Shown in pieces: positions 23,467-36,008 of a stretch of DNA of 64,000 bases. The notes beneath the pieces were generated by a model. It did not search any database. It saw nothing but the letters and a program-made list of their open reading frames with translations, and was not told the origin of the DNA. Made by a program: the position numbers and the translations under genes. Positions within the stretch are counted from its first letter, which is position 1. Every line of letters begins with the position of its first letter. The stretch spans positions 270,562,070 through 270,626,069 of the forward strand of contig NC_134397.1 of the NCBI RefSeq assembly GCF_050003625.1, written 5' to 3'. This stretch comes from Haematobia irritans (taxonomy: Eukaryota > Arthropoda > Insecta > Diptera > Muscidae).

Positions 23467-24472
23467 ATTATACCCTCCACTATAGGATGGGGGTATATTA
23501 ACTTTGTCATTCCGTTTGTAACACATCGAAATATTGCTCTAAGACCCCATAAAGTATATATATTCTGGGTCGTGGTGAGATTCTGAGTCGATCTAAGCAT
23601 GTCCGTCCGTCCGTCCGTCTGTCCGTCCGTCCGTCTGTCCGTCCGTCCGTCCGTCCGTCCGTCCGTCTGTCCGTCTGTCCGTCTGTCCGGCTGTCCGTCC
23701 GTCTGTGGAAATCACGCTAACTTCCGAACGAAACAAGCTATCGACTTGAAACTTGGCACAAGTAGTTGTTATTGATGTAGGTCGGATGGTATTGAAAATG
23801 GGCCATATCGGACCACGTTTACGTATAGCCCCCATATAAACCGATCCCCAAATTTGGCTTGGGGAGCCTCCCGGAGCAGCAAAATTCATCCGATCCGGTT
23901 GAAATTTGGTACGTGGTCTTAGTATACGGTCTCTAACAACCATGCAAAAATTGGTCCATATCGGTCCATAATTATATATAGCCCCCATATAAACCGATCC
24001 CCAGATTTGACCTCCGGAGCCTCTTGGAGAGGAAAATTCATCCGATCCGATTGAAATTTGGTACCTGATGTTACTTTACGGCCTCTAATAACCATGCAAA
24101 AATTGGTCCATATCGGTCCATAATTATATATAGCCCCCATATAAACCGATCCTCAGATTTGACCTCCGGAGCCTCTTGGAAGAGCAAAATTCATCCGATC
24201 CAGTTGAAATTTGGTACATGGTGTTGGTCTCTAAAACATGCAAAAATTGGTCCATATCGGTCCATTATTATATATAGTTCCCATATAAACCGTCCCCAGA
24301 TTTGACGTCCGGAACCTCTTGGAGGAGCAAAAGTCATCCGATACGGTTGAAATTTGGTACATTTTGTCAATATATGGCCTCTGACAGCCATGTAAAAATT
24401 TGTCCATATCGGTCTTTAGTTATATATAGCCGATGACTTATTACACAAAAATTGGTCCATATCGCCAAAAAT
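23467..24472 (-). mobile_element. Rep-A element between two 29-bp arrays
   Basis: It begins at the tail hairpin (TATACCCTCCAC...GATGGGGGTATA, 23467-23495), then GTTACAAAC/AACACATCGAAATATTGC, the block TTCTGGGTCGTGG, a long GTCY tract, and four monomers of about 160 bp, each with ATATATAGCCCCCATATAAA. The head is missing; the 29-bp array at 24473 follows directly. Confidence 0.75.
23601..23706. repeat. (GTCY)n microsatellite inside rep-A
   Basis: About 26 consecutive GTCC/GTCT tetranucleotides. Shorter tracts sit at the equivalent position of other rep elements (about 1712, 4163, 14936, 35829, 48376, 57220), so this is an expanded proto-microsatellite of the element. Confidence 0.9.
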
Positions 24473-25578
24473 AATCTACCAAAACTTTATTTCCATAGAA
24501 AATTTTGTCAAATTTTATTACTATAGAAAGTTTTGTCAAAATTTCATTTCTATAGAAAGTTTTGTCAAAAGTTTATTTCTATACAAATGTTTGTCAAAAT
24601 TTTATTTCCATAGAAAATTTTGTCAAAATTTTATTTCTATAGAAAATTTTGTAATCTACCAAAACTTTATTTCCATAGAAAATTTTGTCAAATTTTATTA
24701 CTATAGAAAGTTTTGTTAAAATTTCATCTCTATAGAAAGTTTTGTCAAAAGTTTATTTCTATAGAAATGTTTGTCAAAATTTTATTTCTATAGAAAATTT
24801 TGTAAAAAATTTATTTCTGTAGAAAATTTTGTCAACATTTTATTTCTATACAAAATTTTGTCAAAATTTCATTTCTATACAAAATTTTGTCAACATTTTA
24901 TTTCAATAGACATTTTTGTCCAAATTGTATTGCTATAGAAAATTTTGTCAACATTTTACTTCCATAGAAAATTTTGTCAACATTTTATTTCTATGGACAA
25001 TTTTGTCAAAAATTTTATTTCTATAGAAAATTTTGTCAAAATTTTATTTCTATAGAACATTTTTTCAAAATTTTATTTCTACAGAATATTTTGTCAAAAT
25101 TTTATTTCTATAGAAAATTTTGTTAAAATTTTATTTATATAGAAAATTTTGTCAAAATTTTATTTCTATAGAATATATTGTCAAAATTTTATTTATATAG
25201 AAAATTTTGTAAACATTTTATTTCTATGGAAAATTTTGTCAAAATTTAATTTCTATAGAATATTTGTCAAAATTTAATTTCTATAGAAAATTTTGTCAAA
25301 ATTTTATTTCTATAGAAAATTTTGTCAAAATTTTATTTCTATAGAAAATTTTTTCAAAATTGTATCTCTATAGAAAATTTTGTTAAAATTTTATTTCTAT
25401 AGAAAATTTTGTCAAAATTTTACTTCTATAGAATATTTTGTCAAAATTTTATTTCCATAGAAAATTTTGTCAAAAATTTTTTCTATAGAATATTTTGTAA
25501 AAGTTTTATTTCTATAGAAAATTTTTTTAGAATTGTATTTCTATGGAAAATGTTGTCAAAATTGTATTACCATAGGCA
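24473..25578 (-). repeat. 29-bp array with a 180-bp higher-order repeat at its start
   Basis: The array starts CCAAAAATAATCTACC. AATCTACCAAAACTTTATTT occurs at 24473 and again at 24653, and the following ~170 bp match with few differences, so the first 360 bp are a 180-bp tandem duplication of a six-unit block. The rest are single 29-bp units. Confidence 0.8.
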
Positions 25579-25626
25579 TTGGAGTGCATTAAACATTATA
25601 AAAAAATTCTAAATAATATTTTGGTG

Positions 25627-25850
25627 GGCAAAATATTACATTTTTTTAATTCACATCCAAAACACTGAATACAGTTCAAACCTTAAACAACGATGCAAAT
25701 TCAGTGAAACGGCTGTTGAAATGCTGTACATCCGTCCTATGAAAAACCTGTGTTAAATTAATCGCTTCTGCGCCAATTTTGCACCACTTCCAGATACAAA
25801 AAGTATATTTTCATTAGTTTTTTGCCGACGCTTTTTTCTGGGTGGTGTAA
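25627..25850 (-). mobile_element. MITE-E copy 3
   Basis: Read on the minus strand, CACCACCCAGAAAAAAGCGT is followed by GTGGTGCAAAATTGGCGCAG and the TTTGCATCG block, as in the other copies. It is truncated at its right end (minus-strand direction), near 25627. Confidence 0.6.
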
Positions 25851-25861
25851 AGTTTTTTTTT

Positions 25862-26100
25862 CATACCCTTCAAATACTGGTATAAGACCCAAAAAATTAT
25901 ATATTCTGGGTCGTGGTGAAATTCTGTGTCGATCTAGCGAAGTTCGTCCGTCTGTTGAAATCACTAACTTCTGAACGACTAAAGCTATTAACTTTAAGTT
26001 TTATATTGATATAGGTCGGATGGTATTGCAAATGGGCCATATCGGGCCATTTTTAGGTATAGCTCCTATATAAACCAACTTCCGTGGAGGTGCAAATTCC
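25862..26100 (-). mobile_element. Degenerate rep-A tail
   Basis: TATATTCTGGGTCGTGGTGA, GTCCGTCTGTTGAAATCAC and TAGGTCGGATGGTATTGCAA match the tail half of rep-A; the monomers are reduced to one worn unit. Confidence 0.6.
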
Positions 26101-26601
26101 ATCCAATCATCCAAAACTTTGACACAAAGCCTTACGATACGGTCACACTGGGCAAATATTTGATAGAAACAAATCAAGAATTCGTCACGGCAACCAAACC
26201 CGCATTGGGTATATATCCCACATTGAATGGATATCCCATATTGGATATTTATAATCACGGTGAGTGTGTTTTCCAAAAACGGCATCAAGATATTTCGAAA
26301 ATTCTCCTTGAAAAAAGTTTCATACTAATTTCGATCAAATATTTGGATAGTTTGACCATACCCTTAGAATCACTTTGAAGTATCATATATACCGCTCTTC
26401 CTCAACTTTAGATTTTTCTTGATTGTCATAATAAAAATTAAATCCTTTGGTATGCAGTTTCTGTAATTTAATCCAAGGATCTTTAAATTTTTCACGGAAA
26501 TGATTAAAAAATAAAGTTTACAAAATTTCCCTTAAAACCATAAGTATGAAATCATTTGTTGCTTAAAGTAATCTATTTTAATTACTCTTTTCCACTTTCA
26601 G

Positions 26602-26767
26602 GAATGCCACAGGATTTATATAATCTTTGGTATCCTTACTCCTACCCGTTCGGTGATGTGTTGTGCATTATGGAGGGTGTGCTGTCGGAGACAGCTGCCA
26701 ATGCTACGGTGTTGACCATAACAGCGTTTACAGTTGAACGCTATATAGCCATCTGTCATCCGTTTCG
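26602..26767 (+). CDS. PK2-R: Pyrokinin/PRXamide receptor, coding exon 2 (TM2-TM3, ERY motif)
   Basis: The acceptor TTTTCCACTTTCAG ends at 26601. The exon completes Gly171 and encodes residues 171-226. It carries the extracellular loop 1 signature PQDLYNLW, Cys192 in FGDVLCIMEG (the conserved disulphide cysteine at the top of TM3), TM3 with SETAANATVLTITAFTVE, and ERYIAICHPF, the E/DRY G-protein-coupling motif in the ERY form typical of neuromedin-U/pyrokinin-type receptors. The donor is TTTCG followed by GTAAGT, phase 2. The Arg codon at the junction (CG plus A) is completed by the exon at 44989, 18.2 kb away. Codon usage and conservation contrast sharply with the surrounding intron. Confidence 0.9.
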
Positions 26768-28062
26768 GTAAGTAGCCCAATTGTGAGATATGAAAAGAGC
26801 TTACCAAGCAGAAGATTAAGTTACCGAGTGTCACAATCATCATTTAAACATTAATGATGAAAAATGGAAGAAATAGGGAAGAACATTTTGTAAAAATTTA
26901 AGAAGACTGACAAAATCTTAACTCAAAGAAAAACTCTAGATTTTCCCACACCCTGGTTTTAAAGATCACATATTTTATTATGTTTTCCCAAAAAGGAAAA
27001 AATCGACAAAAAGAAAATTCTTAAACAAAATGGGGTTAAATAAATATCAAATATTTTCAGACACTAACAACTGAATGACAGTTTGCTTATTTTGTTTGGA
27101 TTTTTTTTCAGCAATCTCATCTCAAGTCATCGTCACTTGCAAACAAATATAATGGAATCGAAAGAGCTTTGCTTCTTATCTCTTACAGCCATTGAAAACA
27201 TGAAAACGACGAAGAAAGTCATTCTACCATGTTTATATGAAAATTCATTGAAATGTAAAATCAATACGAAATTCTATGGGTTATGGCCAATGGCAATGAT
27301 TGTTTGCATTCCAAATTGAGATTCAAGCTTCATTCTCGAAAACATGTTTCAATTCAATATATCAGAGTGTTAAAATGTATTTGGATTTTTTTTTTCGTTT
27401 CTTCAAAGCCCTCTTAGCATTTTATTATTTATTTGAATGGGTAGTGTCATAAAGGACTAATAATGTTTTTCCATAACAGCTTTGATATGTGATGCCATTT
27501 ACATGGAAATGAAGTGAAAATCAAAACAAGTATGAACAATCATATTAACCACATTTAACACATTCTGTATGAAACTAAAATACCTCTGCTTATCGCATAA
27601 AAATTGCGATGTCTAGAAGCCCAGGAAGTCAAATTGAAGCATCGGTTTATTTGGGGCTATATGGAAGTTGGCCTACTTGCGAACAAAAAAACAAGTATAT
27701 TCTAGGATAATTTAAAGACCGAAGCGTGATCACATCATATAGATTTAATTTAATTTCACCCTGATCAATAATATATGCAGTGAGAAAGTTCCATTGGTAC
27801 TAAGAGTTCCATGATTTTTGCTACTCACCGTATACATTATAAGGGGGGAAAATAAGATATATTACAAACGCAATGGCGATGGGTTTTAGAAATGCAACAT
27901 GTGGTATTTTTTTGTCATTGATACGACGTCTAGACTCTAAGTTTAATCGGAAGACAATGCTCGTGTCAAATATATACCACATATTAGTCACACCAAATGC
28001 TTGTTAATGGGACCGATAACACATTTTTCGACATTTTACTTGCCTCCGATAATTCTCAGCTT
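26768..28062. other. Start of intron 2, mostly unassigned
   Basis: A 78-codon ORF at 27083-27319 has no recognisable domain and no good splice context. About 27610-27790 holds a worn rep-B fragment (GTTTATTTGGGGCTATATG, GACCGAAGCGTGATCACA, CCTGATCAATAATATAT). The rest is plain AT-rich sequence. Confidence 0.45.
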
Positions 28063-28162
28063 AGTTTATTCGGACGGAATGTCGGTGTTTGTAAAGAATC
28101 TGACAGTGTGGCCGAACACTGTTAGATTCTTTACAAACACAGACATTCCGTCCGAATAAACT
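28063..28162. repeat. Long inverted repeat: 47-bp arms, 6-nt loop
   Basis: The left arm 28063-28109 and right arm 28116-28162 are reverse complements with two mismatches; the loop is GGCCGA. The arms contain TTCGGACGGAATGTC and GACATTCCGTCCGAA. It belongs to none of the repeat families listed. A transcript of either strand would fold into a near-perfect hairpin of about 100 nt. Confidence 0.85.
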
Positions 28163-28249
28163 TATAGTCTGGAGGGCACATGAAGCGATTACTCGAAATA
28201 TTGTGACTAAATTTCGCAACAAATTTACATTGGTGGGCATTAGACCCAC

Positions 28250-28745
28250 GGTTGCTACAGTTTGTAGAATTCTACCAAAAATGGTATATTTTTTACTGTT
28301 TGATAGATTGATGGAAGAGGTACATCACAAATTTTCTATAGAAATATAATTTTGACAAAATTTTCTGTAGAAATAAAGTTTTGAAAAATTTTCTATAGAA
28401 ATACAATTTTGACAAAATTTTCTATAGAAATAAAATTTTGACAAAATATTGTATAGAACTAAAATGTTGGCAAAATTTTCTATAGAAATAAAACTTTGGC
28501 AAAATTTTCTATAGAAATAAAATTTTGAAAAAATTTCCTACAGAAATAAAATGTTGACAAAATTTTCTACAGAAATAAAATTTTAAAAATGCATTGATCA
28601 GTTATGATACGCGCATTCGAGACTGCGCGTTTTAAAACAAAAAGACTGAAAAAAAAACAAAACAAAAACAATGCAATAAAATTTTGACAAAATATTCTGT
28701 AGAAATAAAATTTTGACAACATTCTCTATAGAAATAAAATTTAAT
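28250..28745 (+). repeat. 29-bp array with a small interruption
   Basis: It is led by ACGGTTGCTACAG and AATGGTATATTTTTTACTG (the same leader as at 5552), then about ten units. Roughly 28590-28675 is unrelated sequence ending in an A-rich run (CAAAACAAAAACAATGC). Three more units follow. Confidence 0.75.
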
Positions 28746-29362
28746 AAGTGAGTAAAGTAGAAAGTCAAGCGAGGCCGACTATATCATACCCTAAACCACC
28801 CCTACTGAATTAGTAAACATTGTTTGTGGGATATCAATGGTATAGGTTTGGGGAAAAACCGAATTTCCATATTTAAGAACATTAAAGGGTACATGGGAGT
28901 TTTATCACAATCTGAACAGAAATGTCTGATATTAGAAGCTATAGTTGATTCTGAACCTACATAGTTAGTATGCCACTAATATTGAGTCCATTATTAAAAC
29001 AAGATGAAATCGCTCAATTAGTGTGGGTAATAAAGCCAAATTTCTGAAAATATGATAATAGATTTATATAAGAGATACATAAAATCTAAATACGATCGGC
29101 TAATACATCGTATCGATGGACATATATGGGAACTATATCTAAATCTGAACCGATTTCGATGATATTTCCCAGATTTGGTTGATACCACAGAAGGTTACCT
29201 TGTGCTAAATTAGAGTAAGATCGGGTACTAAATAAGGCTATTATGGTCAGAAATAAATTTGTAAGGGACAATTTTTCAAAAATGGGCGATATATCTAAAT
29301 CTAAACCGATTTGGATTAAATTTTGCAGGTTTTGTTGATATTACAGGAGATTACCTTGTGCT
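28746..29362 (+). mobile_element. Rep-D element, left part (split by the LINE)
   Basis: The head AAGTGAGTAAAGTAGAAAGT and GCGAGGCCGACTATATCATA are followed by monomers with GGGAACTATATCTAAATCTG and ACCTTGTGCTAAATTAGAG. The LINE inserted in such a monomer; the element resumes at 32499. Confidence 0.7.
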
Positions 29363-32300
29363 GGAAGCGGTACTCGTACAGCGTAATGCGGACGTCTGTC
29401 TTGTAACAAGCGGTTCGCGGTATAAATGTGAACAATTGAGGTGGGATGGCATCTCTAAACTGGCAGCCCCAGTACCATCATAGGACACAGTGGTCCGATC
29501 AATCACTTGTCTGAAATTCCAAAAAGATTACCGAAACATTTACAAGAAATGCAAAAACAATAACCCCGACAACGATGACAACCTTTGGAATACGAAACAG
29601 GATAAGAATAGGACAATGGAACGTAAGGACGCTTAGAGAAACATCAAAACTCGCCCAAGTGGAAAAGCAGATGGTGGATCTACAAATCGAAATCCTAGGC
29701 ATTAGCGAAAAGCGGTGGCGCGGTTCGGGTGAATTTATATCGGCCAATGGTAATACCGTTCTATATAGTGGAAAGATTGATAAGAGCGAAAGCGGTGTGG
29801 GTTTCATTTTATCGAAAGGTATGAAAAACTCATTGCACTCTTACGACGCAGTCTCAGACAGAATAATTACAGCCCGATTCTATAATAAAATCCGAAAATT
29901 TATCACGATTGTCCAGTGCTATGCACCCACGGAAGATTCCGACGATAATGTTAAGTATACTTTCTACGATCAACTAACATCAATTATAAACTCAATCCAC
30001 AACAGAGATGTGTTAATTTTAACTGGAGACTTTAATGCGAAAATTGGAAATGCAAATCATAGCTTAGAACATATAATGGGAAAACATGGAATGGGCACGA
30101 GGAACAACAACGGCGACCGCTTGATAGAACTTTGCCAGCAAGCGCAAATGGTAATAGGCGGTTCTATATTCCCACACAAATTTATACATAAATACACTTG
30201 GGCATCTCCAGACGGAAACACACGGAACCAGATGGACCGTTTCTGCAAACGTAGAAAATGGAGAAGCTCATTGGTTGATGTGCGCACAAAGCGCAGTGCA
30301 TATATCGATAGCGATCATGAATTAGTCGTGGCCACACTAAAAATAAAACTCAAAAGAGCACACAAAAGCAATGGACAACGAATACAAAGGAGATTTGATA
30401 TCCAAAAATTAAAGAACAGTGAAAAGAGTATGGAGGTAGCAAACCAACTAAGATCCCAATCTGAGTCTGATAACACAAGGTCCTGGGAGGACACATGCAA
30501 GAAATTGAAAGACATCGCAAGGAACCACATAGGATACACAGATAAAAAAAAGCGAAAAGAGTGGATCTCAGACAAAACTTGGAAGCTTATTCAAGACAGA
30601 AATGTCTTGAAACAAAAATCTACACAAAATTCACAATATATGAAAAAGTACAAAAATGTCGCAACTCTCATAAAGCGGTCAGCTCGCGCTGACAGGAGAA
30701 AATACATTGAGACAATGGCCAAAGAAGCAGAAGCAGCGGCTGGTGCCAATAATATGAAAGAGTTATACAGAATAATTAGTCGTCTGACAAACCAGTCACT
30801 AAACCATACACAACCGGTAAAAGATAGCGACGGAAAACTATTAACTAATGTAGAACAACAAATGAAGCGATGGAAAGAACATTTTGAGGAAATAAGTAAT
30901 ATAACAGATGGAAATGACGACGCAAATTGTCAATACACGGAAGAAATTCATCACGAAGATGAATCTATCGACACCGAACCACCCACTATAGAAGAAATTA
31001 CTCTGGCGATAAAGAAACTGAAAAAGAATAAAGCCCCAGGAGAAGACGGTATACCACCAGAATTACTACAAGTGGATGCAGTAATATCAGCAACAATAAT
31101 ACAACCACACGTACAAGATGCCTGGATGAATGAACTCCTCCCGGTTGATTGGACGAAAGGAACAATAATAAAGTTACCAAAAAAAGATGACTTAAAACTC
31201 TGCGACAACTGGCGGGGAATAATACTCCTTAATACAATCTATAAAATAATAGCAATAATAATAAACGATAGACTACAAGTCATTGAAAAATCACTACGCG
31301 ATGAACAAGCTGGTTTTCGCCCACATCGAAGCTGCGTAGACCAGAAGAATACATTGAGAGTCATCATAGAGCAGTCAATAGAATGGAGATCCTCCCTATA
31401 TGTAGTATTTGTTGACTTTCGCAAAACTTTCGACTCCATCAAAAGACACGCAATTTGGGCGGCATTGTAGGGAAAACAGGTACCTCAGAAAATAATAAAC
31501 ATCATAAAAGCAATGTACAGCAATACAACATTGCAAGTCAAACATAGCGGAATGTTGAGCGAACCTTTCACGACAAACGCAGGGGTAAAACAAGGATGTC
31601 CTCTATCTCCACTCTTATTTGCAATAGTGCTCGACGACGTAATGGACAAGATCTGCACGAAAAAGAGAGGAATAGTATGGAACTTCCAACGCCATTTGGA
31701 AGACCTAGAATTTGCTGACGACATTTGTCTCATGTCACACAAGTTCTCCGACATGCAAGACAAATTAAACGACCTCGTACTCCGAGCAAAAGAAGTAGGA
31801 CTTGAAATAAATATAAAAAAGACGCAAGCCATGCGAATAAATATTACATTTGACAACCAATTAAAGATTGGCGACGAACCCCTAAAATATCTAAAATCTT
31901 TCTGCTATCTGGGATGTTTCATGAGTGCAGATGGAGGAATCGAAGAGGATGTTAAGAATAGACTAAACAAAGCCAGGTCCGCATTTGGCCGTATGAATAA
32001 AACATGGAAATCGCCGCATTTATCTCTCAGAACGAAACTAAATATATTCAACGCGTGTGTCAAATCTATATTGCTATACGGAAGTGAAACTTGGTTGTTA
32101 TCAATATCAATCATTCAGACACTCCAAGTCTTCATAAATAAATGTCTGCGTATAATTTGCCGCATATTTTAGCCGAACAAAATATCAAATGTAGAATTGT
32201 GGAATAAAACGAACGAAGAACCCATTGAGCGCCAAATTACAAAGAGAAAATGGAAATGGATAGGCCACACACTTAGAAAAGGTCCTAAGAGCATAGCCAA

Positions 32301-32498
32301 ATCCGCCCTGGATTGGAATCCCCAAGGCTCCAGACGATCTGGCCATCCTAGAAATACGTGGCGCAGAACTGTTGCACTAGAGTTAAGAAAACTCAATAAG
32401 TCATGGGAGGAAATTAAACAAATCAGTGGAAATAGAATACAATGGAATTTTCTTGTAAATGCCCTATGTTCCCAAGTGGAATGAATAAAGGAAAAAAA
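29363..32498 (+). mobile_element. RTE-like non-LTR retrotransposon, near full length
   Basis: The 10-bp direct repeat ACCTTGTGCT at 29353-29362 and 32499-32508 flanks the element. It has about 210 bp of 5' UTR, one APE/RT reading frame broken by two stops, and a very short 3' end (GAATAAAGG then A8). It is inserted in rep-D in the same orientation as the host gene. Single-ORF organisation with an apurinic-like endonuclease and short 3' UTR fits the RTE group; the clade is inferred from the motifs. Confidence 0.85.
29575..32484 (+). pseudogene. APE endonuclease - reverse transcriptase polyprotein with two in-frame stops
   Basis: The reading frame is the same throughout: 29575-31467, stop TAG (31468-31470), 31471-32169, stop TAG (32170-32172), 32173-32481, then TGA. 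The endonuclease comes first (GQWNVRTL at residues 13-20, LTGDFNAKIG near 148, IDSDHELVVA near 245). The reverse transcriptase follows, with KAPGEDGIPPELL, LPKKDDLKLCDNWRGIILL, EQAGFRPHRSC and FVDFRKTFDS before the first stop, and QGCPLSPLLF and EFADDICLMS (catalytic Asp pair, 31711-31722) after it. The C-terminal RKWKWIGHTLRKG region follows the second stop. No other frame change was seen. Such a protein would nick DNA and prime reverse transcription of its own RNA; this copy would be truncated inside the RT before the catalytic FADD. Confidence 0.85.
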
Positions 32499-32742
32499 AC
32501 CTTGTGCTAAATTTGAGTAAAATCGGTTTATAAATGAGGCCACTACGGTCAAAAATAAGGTATTAAGGGCAAATTTTTGAAAATTGGGCGCTACATATAT
32601 ATGGGAGCTATATCTAAATCAAAACCGATTTGGATGATGTTCTGCACATATAGTCAGTACTATGGAACATTATAGTAAGCCAAATTTGAGTAAGATCGGT
32701 TGATAAATAAGATTTTATGGCCAAATTTCTGAAAATCGTGTG

Positions 32743-33288
<546 letters not shown>

Positions 33289-33808
33289 GAGCTTTAGCTA
33301 AATTTGAGCCGATTTCGATGATTTTTTGCACATATAGTAAGTACTATAGAAAATTAGATTTGGCCAACTTTGAGTCAGACCGGTTGATAAATAAGGGACT
33401 TGTGGCCAAATTTGGGAAAATCGGGCGATACATATATATAGGAGCTATATCTAATTCTGAACCGATTTCGATGAAATTTGGCACACTTACAGAGTGGCCT
33501 ATTGGATTACTTTGTGGCAAATTTGACGCCGATCGGTTTGTAAATGAACGCAATCTGACCCCATTTATCGAAATCGGGCGATACATATATATGGGAGCTA
33601 TATCTAAATTTGATCCGATCTCAAATTCAATAGCGTTCGTCCTCATACCAAAAAAACGCCACATACCAGATTTTATCAAAATCGGTTAATAATTGCGACC
33701 GGAATCCTGCGAACAACAAATACATGGACGGACACCAAGCGCTAGATCGACTCAGGAGGTGATGCTGAGTCGATCTATACCCTGACCACTATGTGGTTTA
33801 GGGTATAA

Positions 33809-34642
33809 AAATAAAATGTCCATATTGGGCGAGATTCTCCATAATCACAAATAATGAATTAATTGTAGAAGCTACAATCAACTAGAAAGCATTTCCTTGA
33901 AAAAAAAACGTCATACCAACAACCAAAATCTGCTAAATAAAAAACTCCAAATGAGATTTTGTTTCTGATTCGGTAGAATATTCGTGGGAATTCCATCGAA
34001 ATTATGTTAGATTTTTCTCTTCTCGAGTGGCAGCCGTGTGCTATGAAGCGCCAAAACTACTTTTGTCTCAATAATGTTATTGCCGGTTCATGTGGAAAAC
34101 AACCCTCTCTCGGATCAATGTATGTGAACTCACATGCTCACAATAAGTCAACGAACTGCTTATTGTTCCCAACTCCGAAATAGCATCAGACATTCTGAGT
34201 ATAATTAAAGTTGTGCCAAATTTCGTGAAATTGAACCTTAACACAAATTTGTAAAAAATAAGTTTTCCCTTTTCTCGATTAGCGTATTCATAAATTTCAT
34301 TCTTCAAACTTTTTCTCCAAAATTTTCATTCTGTGAAAAACAAGTTTTACCTTCACTGAAAGAAATAATTTTCTACAGAAATAAAATTTTATTTAAATAA
34401 TATTTTGACATTTTCTATAGAACTAAAATTTTGACAAAATTTACTGTAGAAATAAAATGTTATTTATTTTTTTGGTAGGTAGTTTTTTTGGTAAAATTGT
34501 CTCAAAATGTTGGTAGATTATTTATGATTCGAGTGACAACCGTTATTAGACCACCAACACACTTACGTAGAATGCGAACTGAAGAAACCATCGCAGCTCA
34601 TCGGCCAGTGATAAGTTGACCGAAGATCCACTTTTGTATTTA
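33809..34642. other. Spacer with a short 29-bp array remnant
   Basis: Mostly unassigned. About 34360-34545 is a decayed 29-bp array ending GTTGGTAGATTATTTATGAT and GAGTGACAACC, the usual right edge. A related edge, CGAGTGGCAGCC, is at about 34024. Confidence 0.55.
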
Positions 34643-36008
34643 ACAAGTATATACAGCAGTAAGTTCGGCCGGGCCGAATCTTAAATACCCACCACCATGA
34701 ATCAAATATTAGGGTTTCCTCAAGCAGAGCAGTTCAACCGAAGATAAAAACATATAATGTTGTATCTCTATATTTAAATGAAAACTTTGAGTAATTACAA
34801 AATGTTTATGAATTGTAATTAGAAAATTTTCAACTAGTCTCTACTAAAGCCTTTATAACGCAGAGACAAACATTTCTTTGTAAATATTGAATTATTGAAT
34901 AAAATAAATAAAAAAAGTCTGGAGATCGTTCTTATGGGGACTATACTAAAATATGGACCGATACTCACCGTTTTCGCCACACCTCTTTATGGCCCGAAAA
35001 TAACCCTAGATTTCCAATTTCAGGCAAATTGGATAAAAACTTCGGATTCTAGAAGCCCAAGAAGTCAAATCGGGAAATCGGTCTATATGGGGGCTATACC
35101 AAAACATGGGCCGATACTCAACATTTTTGGCACACCTCTTTATGGTCCGAAAATACCTCTAGATTTCCAATTTCAGGTAAATTGAATAGAAACTTCGGAT
35201 TCTAGAAGACCAAGTAGTAAAATCGGGAAATCGGTCTATATGGGGGCTATACCAAAACATGGACCGATACTCACCATTTTCGGCTCGCCTTTTTATGGTC
35301 CTAAAATACCTCTAGATTTCCAATTTCAGGCAAATTGGATAAAAACTACGGTTTCTATAAGCCCAAGACCCCAAATCGGGAAATCGGTCTATATGGGGAC
35401 TATACCAAAACATGGACCGATACCCACCAATTTCGGCACACCTCTTTATGATCCTAAAATACCTCTAAATTTCCAATTTCAGGTAAATTGAATAAAAACT
35501 GCGGGGCCCAAAAAAACTAGAAGCCCTAGAAGTAAAATCGGGAGATCGGGCTATACCAAAACATGGGCCGATACTCAAAATTTTTGGCACACCTCTTTAT
35601 GCTCCGAAAATACCACTAGATTTGCAATTTCAGGCAAATTGGAAAAAAACTACGATTTCTATAAGCCCAAGACCCCAAATCGGGAGGTCGGTTAATATGG
35701 GGACTATATTAAAACCTGGACCGATATAGCCCATCTTCGAACTTGACCTGCCTGTAGACAAAAGACGAGTTTGTGCAAAATTTCAGCACGATTGCTTCAT
35801 TATTGTAGACTGTAGCGTGATTACAACAGACAGACAGACAGACAGACAGACAGACGGACAGACGGACATTGTTATATCGTCTTAGAATTTCTCCCTGATC
35901 AAGAATATATATACTTTATATAGTCGGAAATCGATATTTCGATGTGTTACAAACAGAATGACAAACTTATTATACCCCCGTCACCATTCTATGGTGGTGG
36001 GCATAAAA
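34643..36008 (+). mobile_element. Rep-B element, complete
   Basis: The head ACAAGTATATACAGCAGTAA and TACCCACCACCATGAATC are followed by five ~150-bp monomers (TCGGTCTATATGGGGGCTAT, ATGGACCGATACTCACC, CCTCTAGATTTCCAATTTCA). A CAGACAGACAGACGGACAG tract begins at about 35829, then GAATTTCTCCCTGATCAAGA and a terminal hairpin, TATACCCCCGTCACCAT/ATGGTGGTGGG, near 35970-36006. The open stretches at 34895-35491 are monomer translations, not genes. Confidence 0.75.

Noticed and set aside
27083..27319. 78-codon ORF in intron 2 as an extra receptor exon
   Set aside because: No similarity to the receptor, and exons 2 and 3 already join in phase through QHTMSK.
30057..31856. ORFs antisense to the LINE
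   Set aside because: Shadows of the sense polyprotein; no motifs.
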